Positions 27,569 through 37,097 of a stretch of DNA of 52,081 nucleotides are shown here, piece by piece. A program made the translations under genes and the position numbers. Location of the stretch: contig CAZOXM010000028.1 of the NCBI GenBank assembly GCA_964583825.1, forward strand, positions 1 to 52,081, in the 5' to 3' direction. Origin of the DNA: GCA-1730015 sp964583825. GTDB taxonomy: Bacteria > Pseudomonadota > Gammaproteobacteria > Granulosicoccales > Granulosicoccaceae. Within the stretch, counting starts at the first letter, position 1, and every line of letters starts with the position of its first letter. The notes below the pieces were generated by a model. The model was not told the origin of the DNA. It searched no databases and saw only the letters and a program-made list of their open reading frames with translations.

Positions 27569-28215
27569 ATCACCACCGGTACCGCCCGGCACCTGGCCGG
27601 CTGAAGGCCCTCCCGTACAAATCGCCTGGCGACGCCCGCTTTACAATCAGGATGATACCCATCAACATTCCCGAAAAAACAGAAAAACACGTTGATACCA
27701 CCCCGGTCCTCTCGCAGTGCCGGGAACTTATAGAAATGGTCTCATACCACTAGCCTGCAATATTCACAAGGCGACGACCGGGAATAAGCGAAAGCGCAGG
27801 TGTATAGATTAAAACCCACTTTTAAGTGCGTCTGCCAAATTAGCGCAGTGTCTATTCGCCGCCAGTTTGCTTCTGTGCCCTGCGTGCAGTGAGTATACTG
27901 TCACTTACAATATCGCCCCGTCCTGAGAGCTGCTTTAGCAATTGCGGCGACTTACCACTGAGCGTGTCGAGCATGCATGAGAATTCCGAGAACCAGTCGA
28001 CACCCCTGCATCGCTGAATACCGATGCGTTGCCACCATAAAGGCTCTAACAGGGACTCAATTATCGAGACTTTCAGGGTGGACGTGACTCAAATCCCACT
28101 GAATCGGCACAGTAACAGAAATCCCGTCGCACCCACCGTGCCTCCGGGGTAAATCCCGCTTCATAGAGACACACAAGTTAGGGTACGATGCCTCGTCAAG
28201 ATCAGGAAACAGAGC
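27569..28215. other. Intergenic region, no gene seen
   Basis: About 650 bp between two divergent genes. No frame has convincing codon use or a ribosome binding site, and I see no tRNA-like or repeat structure. A TATACT hexamer near 27895 and TACGAT near 28188 could be -10 boxes for the dipeptidase gene, but matching -35 boxes are weak. Confidence 0.5.
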
Positions 28216-29193
28216 ATGCTAATCGACGGACTCCAGTACGCCAGTTGGTCGGAAAAGATATTTCGCGAACTCCGCGAGGGGCACGTAGACGCCATCCACG
28301 TGACCATCGCGTACCACGAAAACTTCCGTGAAACGGTCTTGAACTTTGAGCAGTGGAATCGGTGGTTTGAACGCTATCCTGAGCTGTTGATTAAAGGCCA
28401 GAGCGCGAAGGACATTGACCTGGCACAACAGACCAATCGTACTGCCGTTTTCTTTGGCTTCCAAAACCCCAGCCCGATCGAAGATGATATTGGCCTGGTT
28501 GAAATCGTGCATACCCTCGGTGCGCGTTTTATGCAACTGACGTATAACAACCAGTCACTGCTTGCGACTGGCTGCTACGAAGCAAATGACAGTGGCCTCA
28601 CCCGGATGGGCAAAGAAGTCATCAGGGAAATGAATCGCGTTGGGCTGGTAGTAGACATGAGTCACTCCGCCGATCGCTCCACCATTGAAGCCGCAGAATA
28701 CTCAACGCGCCCGATTGCCATCACGCACGCCAACCCACATACGTGGCACCCGGCTCGTCGCAACAAACGCGATGAGGTAATCAGGGCCGTGACAAGCAAC
28801 GGTGGCATGCTGGGTTTTTCCGTCTACCCGCATCACCTTAAAGGAAAATCGGATTGCACACTTGCGGACTTTTGCCAAATGATAGCCGGATGTGCCGACA
28901 GATTTGGTATCGAACATCTGGGGATCGGCACCGACCTTTGTCAGGATCAGCCGGACAGTGTTGTCGAATGGATGCGCGTGGGACGCTGGACGAAAGAGAT
29001 TGACTACGGCGAAGGCTCGGCAACCGATGCCGGATTCCCTGCCATGCCAGGCTGGTTTAAAGACAATCGCGACTTCGGCAACATTCGCAAGGGGCTGGAG
29101 GATGTTGGCATGGCACCCGACGAAATAGATGCCGTGATGGGATTAAACTGGTACCGTTTTTTTGAAGAAAACTTCCAACCGCAAGACGGATAA
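28216..29193 (+). CDS. Variant M19 (renal dipeptidase-like) family protein
   Basis: A 325-residue TIM-barrel amidohydrolase of the M19 membrane dipeptidase family. Conserved blocks are LGARFMQLTYNNQS, GLVVDMSHSADRS, ITHANPHTWHPARRNKRDEV, the C-terminal HLGIGTDLCQDQ and MGLNWYRFFEENF. The usual first metal-binding motif HxD after the opening VIDG is replaced: the protein starts MLIDGLQYASW, with Leu and Tyr at the ligand positions. A subfamily with IDG-hydrophobic starts occurs near dimethylglycine catabolic genes in Pseudomonas (PA5396-like), so it may not be a peptidase. No signal peptide. It stands alone, convergent with the antiporter gene. Confidence 0.85.
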   Translation: MLIDGLQYASWSEKIFRELREGHVDAIHVTIAYHENFRETVLNFEQWNRWFERYPELLIKGQSAKDIDLAQQTNRTAVFFGFQNPSPIEDDIGLVEIVHTLGARFMQLTYNNQSLLATGCYEANDSGLTRMGKEVIREMNRVGLVVDMSHSADRSTIEAAEYSTRPIAITHANPHTWHPARRNKRDEVIRAVTSNGGMLGFSVYPHHLKGKSDCTLADFCQMIAGCADRFGIEHLGIGTDLCQDQPDSVVEWMRVGRWTKEIDYGEGSATDAGFPAMPGWFKDNRDFGNIRKGLEDVGMAPDEIDAVMGLNWYRFFEENFQPQDG

Positions 29194-29216
29194 TGCGATC
29201 ACCACCGATCGCCGGC

Positions 29217-31317
29217 CTACAGCTTATTAGCCACGTCCCCGGCAGGAGGAATCCACCCTCTTTTTTGCTTACCGCCGAACGCACTGGTATTGCCCTTTAA
29301 CAACTCATCCTGCAATGTCATCATTTCATTCACCCGATCTATATACGCCTGATTTTCCTCCCAGGGCACATCCGGATCATAAACCTCGGCAACACTGCGC
29401 AGAGCGTACTTATCGAATTCGACAAAGTCATCTACCTTGCGCTGCGCCTCGTGCGGATGAACCCCCAGCCCCTCCAGGGCGGAGCGGCCGGCACGGGTGG
29501 CACTGTCAAAGGTATCCCTGATAATGTCCTTTGCACCGGCACCGAAAAGACGATAGACATGATTGCGATTGACCGCACGAGCAACGATATGAATATGCGG
29601 GTAATTGGTAGTCACATATCTGGCCAGTTCGGTAATCTGATGTTCCTCGTCCATTGCAATTACGAGCATTTCGGCTGAATCAATGCCGGCTGCATGCAGA
29701 AGATCAGGACGTGTGGCATCGCCGAAAAACAACTTCAATCCAAACTTGCGCAGAGTCTCCAGTTGCACTGAATCCAGATCAACAACCACAGTTTTATAGC
29801 CGTAAGACCGCAACAAACGGTTGACCACACCACCGAACCGACCATGACCGGCAATGATTACCGCGCCCGTTTCATCAATTTCATCTGCTTCTTTTTCGTC
29901 ACTAACAAACTTCGGCACAATGAACTTGTCATAAAATATAAATAATAACGGCGTCAGCAGCATCGAGAGCGCAACCACCAGCAACAAACGCTCGGACACC
30001 GACGATGGAATAACCGAATTCGCCACGGTAAAAGACAACAACACAAAGCCAAACTCACCGGCCTGGGCCAGTCCCAGTGAAAATAAAAACCGATTGGCCC
30101 CACCCACCCTGAAAACAACCGCCAGAACATAGAGAATCGCAGCCTTCAGCAGAATGAGCCCGAGCGTCATACCGACTATTTGAAATAGATTGTCCCACAG
30201 CAACGCAAAATTAATGGTTGCACCCACTGTCATAAAGAACAAACCGAGCAATAAACCCTTGAATGGTTCAATGTCACTTTCGAGTTCGTGACGATACTCA
30301 CTGGTAGCGAGAACGACACCGGCAAGGAAAGTACCGAGCGCTGGCGAAAGACCAACCACAGTCATCAGTAGCGCAATGCCAATAACAAACAGCAGTGCAG
30401 CGGCGGTAAAAATCTCTCGTAAATGGGCCAGCGCGATAAAGCGGAATAAAGGTCGTGTCAGGTACTGACCGCCTGCCACCACCGCTGCGATAGCGACAAT
30501 CGTCAACATAGCGCGCTGCCACCCGGGGAGAGTTTCGATAAACCCAGGACCGTTGTCGCCATGACCGTTGTCGCCATGACCGCTGTCGCCATGACCCTNN
30601 NNNNNNNNNNNNNNNNNNNNNNNNNNNNNNNNNNNNNNNNNNNNNNNNNNNNNNNNNNNNNNNNNNNNNNNNNNNNNNNNNNNNNNNNNNNNNNNNNNGA
30701 CCGTTGTCGCCATGACCGCTGTCGCCATGACCCTCGTCCCCATGCCCGTCAGATGCACCCTGTGCCGATCCATGATCAATACCGCTGACGGTATCCATCA
30801 ACTCAGGCATTGCCAGCAACGGGATCAGCGCCAGCATCGGGATAACGGCAATATCCTGAAAAAGCAGCACGGAAAAGCTCGCCTGCCCGCCATCACTTTT
30901 CATCAGGCCCTTTTCGTTCAGAGTCTGCAAAACAATGGCAGTAGACGAAAGGCACAACACCAGACCAATACCAACCGCAATCGACCAGGGTTGCCCCAGC
31001 AGCATCGCAATACCGGTAACTGCAGCTGCAGTTAGACCAACCTGCAAACCACCGAGGCCAAGTAACTTGTGCTTCATTTGCCACAGAGCTTTGGGCTCGA
31101 GTTCCAACCCCACCAGGAACAGCATCATCACTACACCAAATTCCGCTATGTGTTGAATACTGACCACATCAATGTGCAGTGCACTTAACACAGGACTGAG
31201 TGCAATGCCGGCAATCAGGTAACCGAGCACCGATCCGAGGCCCAGGTGAGAAGCGATAGGAACTGCAATCACACCAGCCAACAGGAAAAGAAAAGAGACC
31301 AGTAGCAACCCGCTCAT
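29217..31317 (-). CDS. Kef-type cation:proton antiporter with TrkA-N domain, interrupted by a scaffold gap
   Basis: A CPA2-family antiporter like KefB/KefC, which exports K+ in exchange for H+ under glutathione-electrophile control. The N-terminal part (31317-30699) carries membrane helices (GLLLVSFLFLLAGVIAVPIA, GVVMMLFLVGLELEP). The second part (30598-29217) continues with helices, including a NhaA-like VGLSPALGTFLAGVVLA, then a RCK/TrkA-N domain (AGHGRFGGVVNRLLRSYG). The 100-N gap at 30599-30698 puts the two parts in different frames. If the identical 36-bp gap edges are overlapped, the gene becomes one frame of 654 residues, close to KefB/C (601-620) plus the repeat. A loop rich in GHGD(E/S/N) spans the gap. 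The start overlaps the oxidoreductase stop (TAATG). Confidence 0.9.
30548..30743 (-). repeat. 15-bp tandem repeat encoding GHGD(E/S/N), split by the gap
   Basis: Each side of the gap holds three or more 15-bp units coding for Gly-His-Gly-Asp plus Glu, Ser or Asn. Reading leftward the order is E, S, N, gap, (E), S, N, N. The last 36 bases before the gap and the first 36 after it are identical. The true copy number cannot be read from this assembly. Confidence 0.9.
30599..30698. other. Assembly gap (100 N)
   Basis: Exactly 100 N, a conventional placeholder size. Its edges are identical repeats, so the gap was most likely placed because the assembler could not resolve the tandem array. An in-frame antiporter needs a true gap length that is a multiple of three, or an overlap of 36 bp. 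Confidence 0.98.
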
Positions 31318-31928
31318 TAGATTCCCTCCAGTAGTGACCCGAGACCATCAGCGCCTATCGTGTCCCGTGCCGCTGCCGCGTTGAAATCAAAACGCTCGTC
31401 ACGCAGCGCCTCGATCAGGCGAACAAATCCTTCTGCGTGTTGCGCAGGAAGGTCCTCACTTTCAGTTTGCAACGAGTTGTACAAAACATAAGGCGGTATG
31501 AATTCCATGTTGCATAGTGCAGCTGTTTGCTCAAAGGGGGTCAGGAAGGTGCGCAACGTATGGTTTTGATAGCCGGTGGCGGTGTAAGCCTTTTCAGGAC
31601 CACCCGCGGTCACCGCCAGCATCAGCTTTTTGCCTGCCAGTTGATCACCATCCGCGCCGTAGGCAAAGCCGTACTCCAGCACCAGGTCAATCCATTCCTT
31701 CAATAGTGAGGGTCCGGAATACCAGAACACAGGAAACTGCATCACAATCACGTCGTGTGCGACGAGCCGCTGCTGCTCCTTGTCGATGTTGATATTAAAC
31801 CGGGGATATTCGCCATAGAGATCCACCCGTTCGATATTTTGAACAACACTGACTGCACGCTGCATTTGCAAGTTTGCGTTTGAGTGCTGATGTCCCGGGT
31901 GTATGTAATAGAGGATGACGCCAGCCAT
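31317..31928 (-). CDS. KefF/KefG-like NAD(P)H-dependent flavin oxidoreductase
   Basis: A 203-residue flavodoxin-fold quinone reductase. Visible are the family block IVMQFPVFWYSGPSLLKEWIDLVLEYGFAYG and TAGGPEKAYTATGYQNHT. In E. coli, KefF (for KefC) and KefG (for KefB) are required for full activity of the potassium efflux system. This gene overlaps the antiporter start by one base, as expected for such a partner, which supports a Kef-type role for the pair. The first residues (AGVILYYIHPGHQHSNANL) form the flavin phosphate-binding loop. Confidence 0.88.
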   Translation of the reverse strand: MAGVILYYIHPGHQHSNANLQMQRAVSVVQNIERVDLYGEYPRFNINIDKEQQRLVAHDVIVMQFPVFWYSGPSLLKEWIDLVLEYGFAYGADGDQLAGKKLMLAVTAGGPEKAYTATGYQNHTLRTFLTPFEQTAALCNMEFIPPYVLYNSLQTESEDLPAQHAEGFVRLIEALRDERFDFNAAAARDTIGADGLGSLLEGI

Positions 31929-31955
31929 TCAAATTCCTTAACCTATGAAAGTCCG

Positions 31956-33371
31956 TTAGTGGCCGCGGTGCTGAACACCCGGCGCAACAGCGCGATGGTG
32001 GTGCCACGACTTGCGCATCCACGGCAACTCGATAGACAGTCCGCGCTCTACCCGCCTGATCAGCCACAACGCTACCGCAAACGCTACCACTCCCGCAATG
32101 GTATTGGCCAGCGCCTGCCCTGCCAGCACGCCTTTGGCCCCAAAGACGCCAGCGAGCAAGCCCACCAGAGGCACCGCAAGTAATAAATCGCGTGCGATAT
32201 TGCTGATAGTGGAAAACCCCGGATGTCGCAACGCATTCATCACCGGGTTGGCGGCGAGCTGCAACCCGAACACGGCATAGCTGAAGACAATAAAAGTCGC
32301 ATAAAACCCGAGTAATTCTGCCGCCTCCGGCTTTAGATCAAACACCTGCGCCAGCCAACCCTGAGTTAAAAAAATCAATACCCCAACAGGTATTACATAG
32401 GCAAAGCAAACTTTAAAACTCGCCATTAGAGTTTCCTCGATCCGGTGATAAAGGCCGGCACCGAAATTCTGCGATGCAATTGGTCCGACGGATCCGGACA
32501 GTCCGTAAAGTCCGGCAAACGCCACCGGTGTAATGCGACCGATCACCGACGCCGCGGCAACCGCATCGGTTCCAAAGCGCGCCATCTGGGCGGTAGCATA
32601 GGCAGCACTCACAGGTGCAGACAGGTTCGTGATCAGTGATGGCAATGCGATGCCGCTTAATGCACGGGCATCGCTGAAAAATCGCGCAGGCTCAGGCGGC
32701 ACCAGTAGCTGATGCCTTTTCAATAGCGCGTAAAGCGCCACCACCGCAACACTGATCCTCGATATGACCGATGCGACTGCAGCACCGGACAAACCCATTG
32801 ACAGTACAAAAATAAATATCGGATCCAGTACGGCATTCACCAGCCCGCCGGCGATCGTGGCCCACATCGACCGCTTCGGGTCCCCGACCGACCGCAGCAG
32901 CGAGGTACCTGCCATGGCAAAGCCCAGCACCGGCAGCGAGCACCCGACAATGCGAAAATAATTAACGGAAAGTACCAGCGTTTCTCCGGATGCGCCCACC
33001 AGAGTCATCAGTTCTGGTGCAAAAATGAGAGTGACTATGGTTACCGGCACGGTCCACAATAACGTGTAGATCAGGCCATGGGTGGCAAGGCGACGGGCAT
33101 CTGCTTCGTTACTTTCGCCAATGGCCTGCGCTACCAGTGTGGAAATACCAATGGAAATCCCGATACAAACGGAAGCGCCCAGAAAAAGACCGATACCTGC
33201 GAACCCCACAGCGGCAGCCAGTTCAGGCGCGCCCAGTATCGAGATGAAAAACACATCCACCAGATCGACTACAAAAATGGCGAACAAACCCACCGCAGAG
33301 GTACCCGACAGCGTCACCAGGTGCCGCAGAATCGATCCGTTTATGTATGTAGCCTGATGTGAAGTTGCCAA
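31956..33371 (-). CDS. MATE family efflux transporter
   Basis: A 471-residue, 12-helix multidrug/toxin exporter of the NorM/DinF type, coupled to Na+ or H+. Two homologous halves are visible: the first opens with LVTLSGTSAVGLFAIFVVDLVDVFFIS, the second near DARALSGIALPSLITNLSAPVSAAY. The end (WHHHRAVAPGVQHRGH) is His-rich. The start appears to be TTG at 33371, with only a weak ribosome binding site. It precedes the oxidoreductase by 27 bp on the same strand, so MATE, KefF-like and Kef genes probably form one operon for xenobiotic or electrophile stress. Confidence 0.92.
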   Translation of the reverse strand: MATSHQATYINGSILRHLVTLSGTSAVGLFAIFVVDLVDVFFISILGAPELAAAVGFAGIGLFLGASVCIGISIGISTLVAQAIGESNEADARRLATHGLIYTLLWTVPVTIVTLIFAPELMTLVGASGETLVLSVNYFRIVGCSLPVLGFAMAGTSLLRSVGDPKRSMWATIAGGLVNAVLDPIFIFVLSMGLSGAAVASVISRISVAVVALYALLKRHQLLVPPEPARFFSDARALSGIALPSLITNLSAPVSAAYATAQMARFGTDAVAAASVIGRITPVAFAGLYGLSGSVGPIASQNFGAGLYHRIEETLMASFKVCFAYVIPVGVLIFLTQGWLAQVFDLKPEAAELLGFYATFIVFSYAVFGLQLAANPVMNALRHPGFSTISNIARDLLLAVPLVGLLAGVFGAKGVLAGQALANTIAGVVAFAVALWLIRRVERGLSIELPWMRKSWHHHRAVAPGVQHRGH

Positions 33372-33543
33372 CGCAGGAATCCATGCTCCGGGACGGTGAC
33401 CACACGCTTCGTTGTGGGTTATACCCTGCCCGCCAGATAGTTTGGTGCGCCGACCCCACTGCCGCCGGCTCCGATTATCTCTTTGCTGTTAATGCTACTT
33501 ATAATCTGCCTTTTGGCCGAACGCAAACGCGAAACCGCAAACG

Positions 33544-34317
33544 TTATCCAGCCCTTAATGCGAGAATCTCATCGATATTCATGGTCTCGTTCCAGCGCTG
33601 AAAGTCCTGCTCCTGCCGATTGATTGCGACCATCGACATTCTGTCGGCGAGTTCATTGCCTTCAATGCCGACGTGTCCGTTCACGTGGCAAATTTGCAGT
33701 TGGGTCGCCAGAGACTGATAGAGCGCGTAGATCTCTTTGATCAGTTCCAGGTTTTTTATCTCGCCTGAAGGTCGGGTCCAGCCACGCTTTTCCCAGCCCG
33801 CAGCCCACTGGGTAATGCACTGAATCGCATAGCGCGAATCACTGAAGATGACCACATCAAGGTCCTTTTTCAGTGCCTCGCGTGCACACAGAAGACCATG
33901 CAGCAATCCATTTAACTCTGCTGTATTGTTGGTGCCGTTAGCGTTGTAGAGTCCAAACCAGAGCTCAGCCAATACACCATCCCGATAGATAGCAACCCCG
34001 GTGCCGGCCTCTCCGGGGTTTGGTTCGCAGCCTCCATCTGTAAAAATTTTACAGCGCGCGCTCACCGCATCCACTGCAGCCGCATCGAGCGTCCCGGGGC
34101 TGCCAGAGGATTTACCGCCGCGAGTGGAACCGGATGGTTTACCGGCCGGTGCCACACCCGGCCCGTCAGTAAACGCTGCCTCTGCCAGTTTGCGCGTTGC
34201 AAATGATTTGTATTTTGCACCGGCAACACCTTCAACCTGCGCCTTGCAGCTCGGCCAGTCGGTATAGATACCGGGGGCTCGCCCCGACCACACTACATAA
34301 AATTTGGTTTTTGCCAC
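33544..34317 (-). CDS. rnhA: Ribonuclease HI with N-terminal hybrid-binding domain
   Basis: A 257-residue protein. Residues 4-50 form the RNA/DNA hybrid-binding domain (KFYVVWSGRAPGIYTDWPSC...FATRKLAEAAF), otherwise found in eukaryotic RNase H1 and some bacterial enzymes. A Gly/Ser-rich linker (51-85) follows, then the RNase HI domain with catalytic D94 (IFTDGGCEPNPG), E134 (NNTAELNGL), D160 (IFSDSRYAI), H215 (HVNGHVGIEGNELAD) and D225. It removes RNA from RNA-DNA hybrids. The start is GTG. It is divergent from the lactate dehydrogenase gene. Confidence 0.95.
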   Translation of the reverse strand: MAKTKFYVVWSGRAPGIYTDWPSCKAQVEGVAGAKYKSFATRKLAEAAFTDGPGVAPAGKPSGSTRGGKSSGSPGTLDAAAVDAVSARCKIFTDGGCEPNPGEAGTGVAIYRDGVLAELWFGLYNANGTNNTAELNGLLHGLLCAREALKKDLDVVIFSDSRYAIQCITQWAAGWEKRGWTRPSGEIKNLELIKEIYALYQSLATQLQICHVNGHVGIEGNELADRMSMVAINRQEQDFQRWNETMNIDEILALRAG

Positions 34318-34453
34318 AAGGCACTCTCAGAATTTACAGCGACGCGGACGACAAAAGCGGCTCGCACCACCGCGATTGCAAATGCCGACTGACTCGTACT
34401 GCAAATCAGAACGGCTGTAGTACACTGTCAGTGGTTTCAACCTCAAGTTTACC

Positions 34454-35596
34454 ATGAGCTACAACACCCAACTGCCTGCTGTATCCGACCTCAAGGTACG
34501 AGCAAAAAAGCGGATACCCAAATTCGCCTTTGACTATGTCGATGGCGGAATCGATGACGAAACCGGCAAGCAGCGCAACAGAGACGACTGGGGCACAGTG
34601 CTGCTCACCCCGCGCTATCTCAGAGATGTCTCGACAGCCGATCTGCAATGCACGGTTTTCGGTAAAAGTTATGCCATGCCATTTGGCGTGCCACCTGTCG
34701 GACTCGGGAATATGATGTGGCCGGAAGCAGAGATCGCACTGGCCAAAGCAGCACAGGCTGCGAATATTCCCTATATCCTCAGTACGCTGAGCACCACGGA
34801 TCTCGATACCATCGCACAGGCTGCAAAAGATGTCTGCTGGTTTCAGCTGTACGTACCGGACGATGTTGAAGTCATGAAAGATCTGCTCGGCCGGGTCCGT
34901 GCCGCCGGTTACCATGCGCTGGTGGTGACACTGGATATACCGGTGGGCGCAAAGCGAAACCGCGAACTGAAAAACGGGCTTAAGCTCCCTTTCAGCATGA
35001 CACCGGATATCATCTGGCAGGCGGCCACCCATCCGGTCTGGGCGCTCAACACACTTAAAGCGGGGCGCCCTGACTTTGTCAACGTGCTGCGCTACAAGAC
35101 CACTCCGGATCAGGGCCTCGCCGATTTTATTACCAGCTTTACCATGAAGGGTGTGACCGCCAAACGCATTGCAATGATCCGTGAGCTATGGGATGGCCCC
35201 CTCATGCTCAAGGGTGTTCAATACGATGCGGACATGCAAACCGCAAAAGATGTCGGTATTGACGGGGTCATTATTTCCAACCACGGCGGCAGACAGCTGA
35301 ACGGCGCCCCGTCCAGCGTACAAAGCCTGAAAGCACTCAGTCATTATCGCGACCAGGGCATGACCATCATGGTCGACAGTGGCATTCGCACCGGCCTTGA
35401 TGTGGTTCGCAGTAAAGCACTTGGTGCACAAATGGCGTTTTCAGGGCGAAGCTTTTTCTGGGGTATGGGTGCGATGGGGGCAGATGGCGCCAACCAGGTA
35501 ATAGAAATCTACCGTGATGAGATTCGACGCACCCTGCAGCAACTCGGGTGCGCAAGCTTTGAGACCATGGATAGCAGCTGGTTATCGAGCCAGTAA
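34454..35596 (+). CDS. lldD: FMN-dependent alpha-hydroxy acid dehydrogenase (L-lactate dehydrogenase-like)
   Basis: A 380-residue TIM-barrel flavoenzyme. Motifs include FDYVDGGIDDETGKQRNRDDW, YILSTLSTTDLDTIA, FQLYVPDD, GYHALVVTLDIPVGAKRNRE and the catalytic H277 in IISNHGGRQLNGAPSS. Members oxidise L-lactate, glycolate or mandelate and pass electrons to quinone or O2; the exact substrate cannot be read here, so lldD is a working symbol. It is a single gene convergent with a TPR gene. A TACACT -10-like hexamer lies about 30 bp before the start. Confidence 0.88.
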   Translation: MSYNTQLPAVSDLKVRAKKRIPKFAFDYVDGGIDDETGKQRNRDDWGTVLLTPRYLRDVSTADLQCTVFGKSYAMPFGVPPVGLGNMMWPEAEIALAKAAQAANIPYILSTLSTTDLDTIAQAAKDVCWFQLYVPDDVEVMKDLLGRVRAAGYHALVVTLDIPVGAKRNRELKNGLKLPFSMTPDIIWQAATHPVWALNTLKAGRPDFVNVLRYKTTPDQGLADFITSFTMKGVTAKRIAMIRELWDGPLMLKGVQYDADMQTAKDVGIDGVIISNHGGRQLNGAPSSVQSLKALSHYRDQGMTIMVDSGIRTGLDVVRSKALGAQMAFSGRSFFWGMGAMGADGANQVIEIYRDEIRRTLQQLGCASFETMDSSWLSSQ

Positions 35597-35624
35597 CACA
35601 GTTGTAAAATATATCGCAGCCGGC

Positions 35625-36812
35625 TCAGTAGACTTTATCCTGCAGTCGTTGCAGTACGTCCGTTTCAAACCCGTATTCGTAAAAAAGCGCTTTCGCTTTC
35701 GACAGAGACTGGCGCGCGTTTGTCTTGCTTCGATTGGATCGATACAGCTCGGCGAGCACATCCGGCTGACTGCGGTACTGCGCGCGCTTCGATGCCCGGT
35801 TCAGCGCCTGGTGCGCCTGCTGCCTGAAACGCCAGGCATTGACCACATCACCCCGCGCCTGCAGCTGGTTGTATAACTGCGCCTGGTCACGCGCAACCCC
35901 GAGCGCTTTGACACTGTGATTAAATTCCTCCCGCAGGCGTTCCAGCTCGGGCGCTAATGTTCGGAACACCGTCTCGTCAATGCCCTCGGTGATCATTTTT
36001 TTCTGCAGCCGCTGTGCATCAAACATTCGACCGGACGATGCATAGAGCTTTATCGCCTCGATACCGGAGGTCTGCGCCTGATAGAGGTCTCCCTCCTGAA
36101 GATACCCGCGATACAGCGTTTCGTAAGTGCTGGCCGCCGCGCCGTAGCGTTGTAGCTTCAGGTTGTTGTCCGCCACCAGCAACAGGTCTGCCTCGGCGTC
36201 GTAAAACAACCCGTTGCTGATTTTCCAGCGTGATATCAGCAGCTGGTCATAAGCATTCGAAGCTACTCTCGCACGCTGTCGTGTCAGCAGGTGCAAACGA
36301 CCCAGCTGCATGTATACGCCGGCTTGTGCCAGTTCGTTTTGCTGTTGCCGGAAAAGATCGAGCGATTCCTCGAGATACATCTCTGCGGTATCGATGTCCG
36401 CCTCAATCAATGACAGCTCGCCAAGTTCAGCCAGCAGTCCTGCCATTGAGTTGTCGTCACTGCGTGCCGCCGCCTCCATGGCCTGTTGCAGTAACAGCTG
36501 CCGGGCCCACTCAATACCATTGCGATCAACCAGCGCCTGTGTATCAGCAGAAAGTGCAACAGCCGGCAACGGCAGTCTCGGCAATGCCTCCACCTGCATG
36601 ACAGCCGTGGTTGCCGATTTATCAGCCATTCTGCCACCGAACACAACGGCTCTATCGTGACGGATGTCGTCAGTCGATTTTTCAGTGGGCAGGTCAGGAG
36701 CAGAACGCAACACCATCTGCAGCACGACGATCGCCGCCACCGCCACCGCGACCGAAGTCAGTGATCGGACCGGTTTGGAAAACAGATGTCGATGCGTATC
36801 AGTTCGGCGCAT
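35625..36812 (-). CDS. Membrane-anchored TPR-like protein, function unknown
   Basis: A 395-residue protein with one N-terminal membrane helix (about residues 17-37, SLTSVAVAVAAIVVLQMVLR), an unstructured linker and then a series of helical TPR-like pairs: MAGLLAELGELSLIEADIDTAEMYLEESLDLF, GVYMQLGRLHLLTRQR, DAEADLLLVADNNLKLQRYGAAASTYETLY and YQAQTSGIEAIKLYAS. It would face the periplasm. The helical repeats suggest a scaffold. A MITE arm lies just upstream of the start. I do not recognise a named family. Confidence 0.75.
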   Translation of the reverse strand: MRRTDTHRHLFSKPVRSLTSVAVAVAAIVVLQMVLRSAPDLPTEKSTDDIRHDRAVVFGGRMADKSATTAVMQVEALPRLPLPAVALSADTQALVDRNGIEWARQLLLQQAMEAAARSDDNSMAGLLAELGELSLIEADIDTAEMYLEESLDLFRQQQNELAQAGVYMQLGRLHLLTRQRARVASNAYDQLLISRWKISNGLFYDAEADLLLVADNNLKLQRYGAAASTYETLYRGYLQEGDLYQAQTSGIEAIKLYASSGRMFDAQRLQKKMITEGIDETVFRTLAPELERLREEFNHSVKALGVARDQAQLYNQLQARGDVVNAWRFRQQAHQALNRASKRAQYRSQPDVLAELYRSNRSKTNARQSLSKAKALFYEYGFETDVLQRLQDKVY

Positions 36813-36830
36813 ACGTATCCCCCCCGCTTG

Positions 36831-36854
36831 CAGGATGTTGAAAAACTATTGCGC
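36831..36854 (-). repeat. MITE-like element, single arm (inverted orientation)
   Basis: These 24 bases are the exact reverse complement of bases 29-52 at the window start, including the terminal repeat CAGGATGTTGAAAA. Beyond 36855 the sequence diverges from the complete element, and no partner arm is found before metF. It lies about 18 bp upstream of the TPR gene start. The rest of this intergenic interval (36855-37097) has no recognisable gene. Confidence 0.7.
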
Positions 36855-37097
36855 CAGTGGGGTGTGCGGAAAGTTCGGTGACAAACTTTTCACAGCCACA
36901 GGCGTCAGAGCAAGGCAGAAAAACGCAGGCATAGCAGGGCCTACGTCGAGCCGGAGATAATGAACGAGCCGCACGGGCTTTGTGCCGCGGCATCTCATGC
37001 GATTCCTTCAGTCGACTTCTACAGTGTACACCCTTCACCGGCGATATCGCATCAGCGGGCACGCGCATGGCGGCACGACCACTCTCTTTCCACCACG

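Noticed and set aside
36855..37097. Body of the sequence after the MITE arm, considered as a full second element
   Set aside because: It shares no sequence with the complete copy beyond the end, and no right-hand terminal repeat was found before metF.
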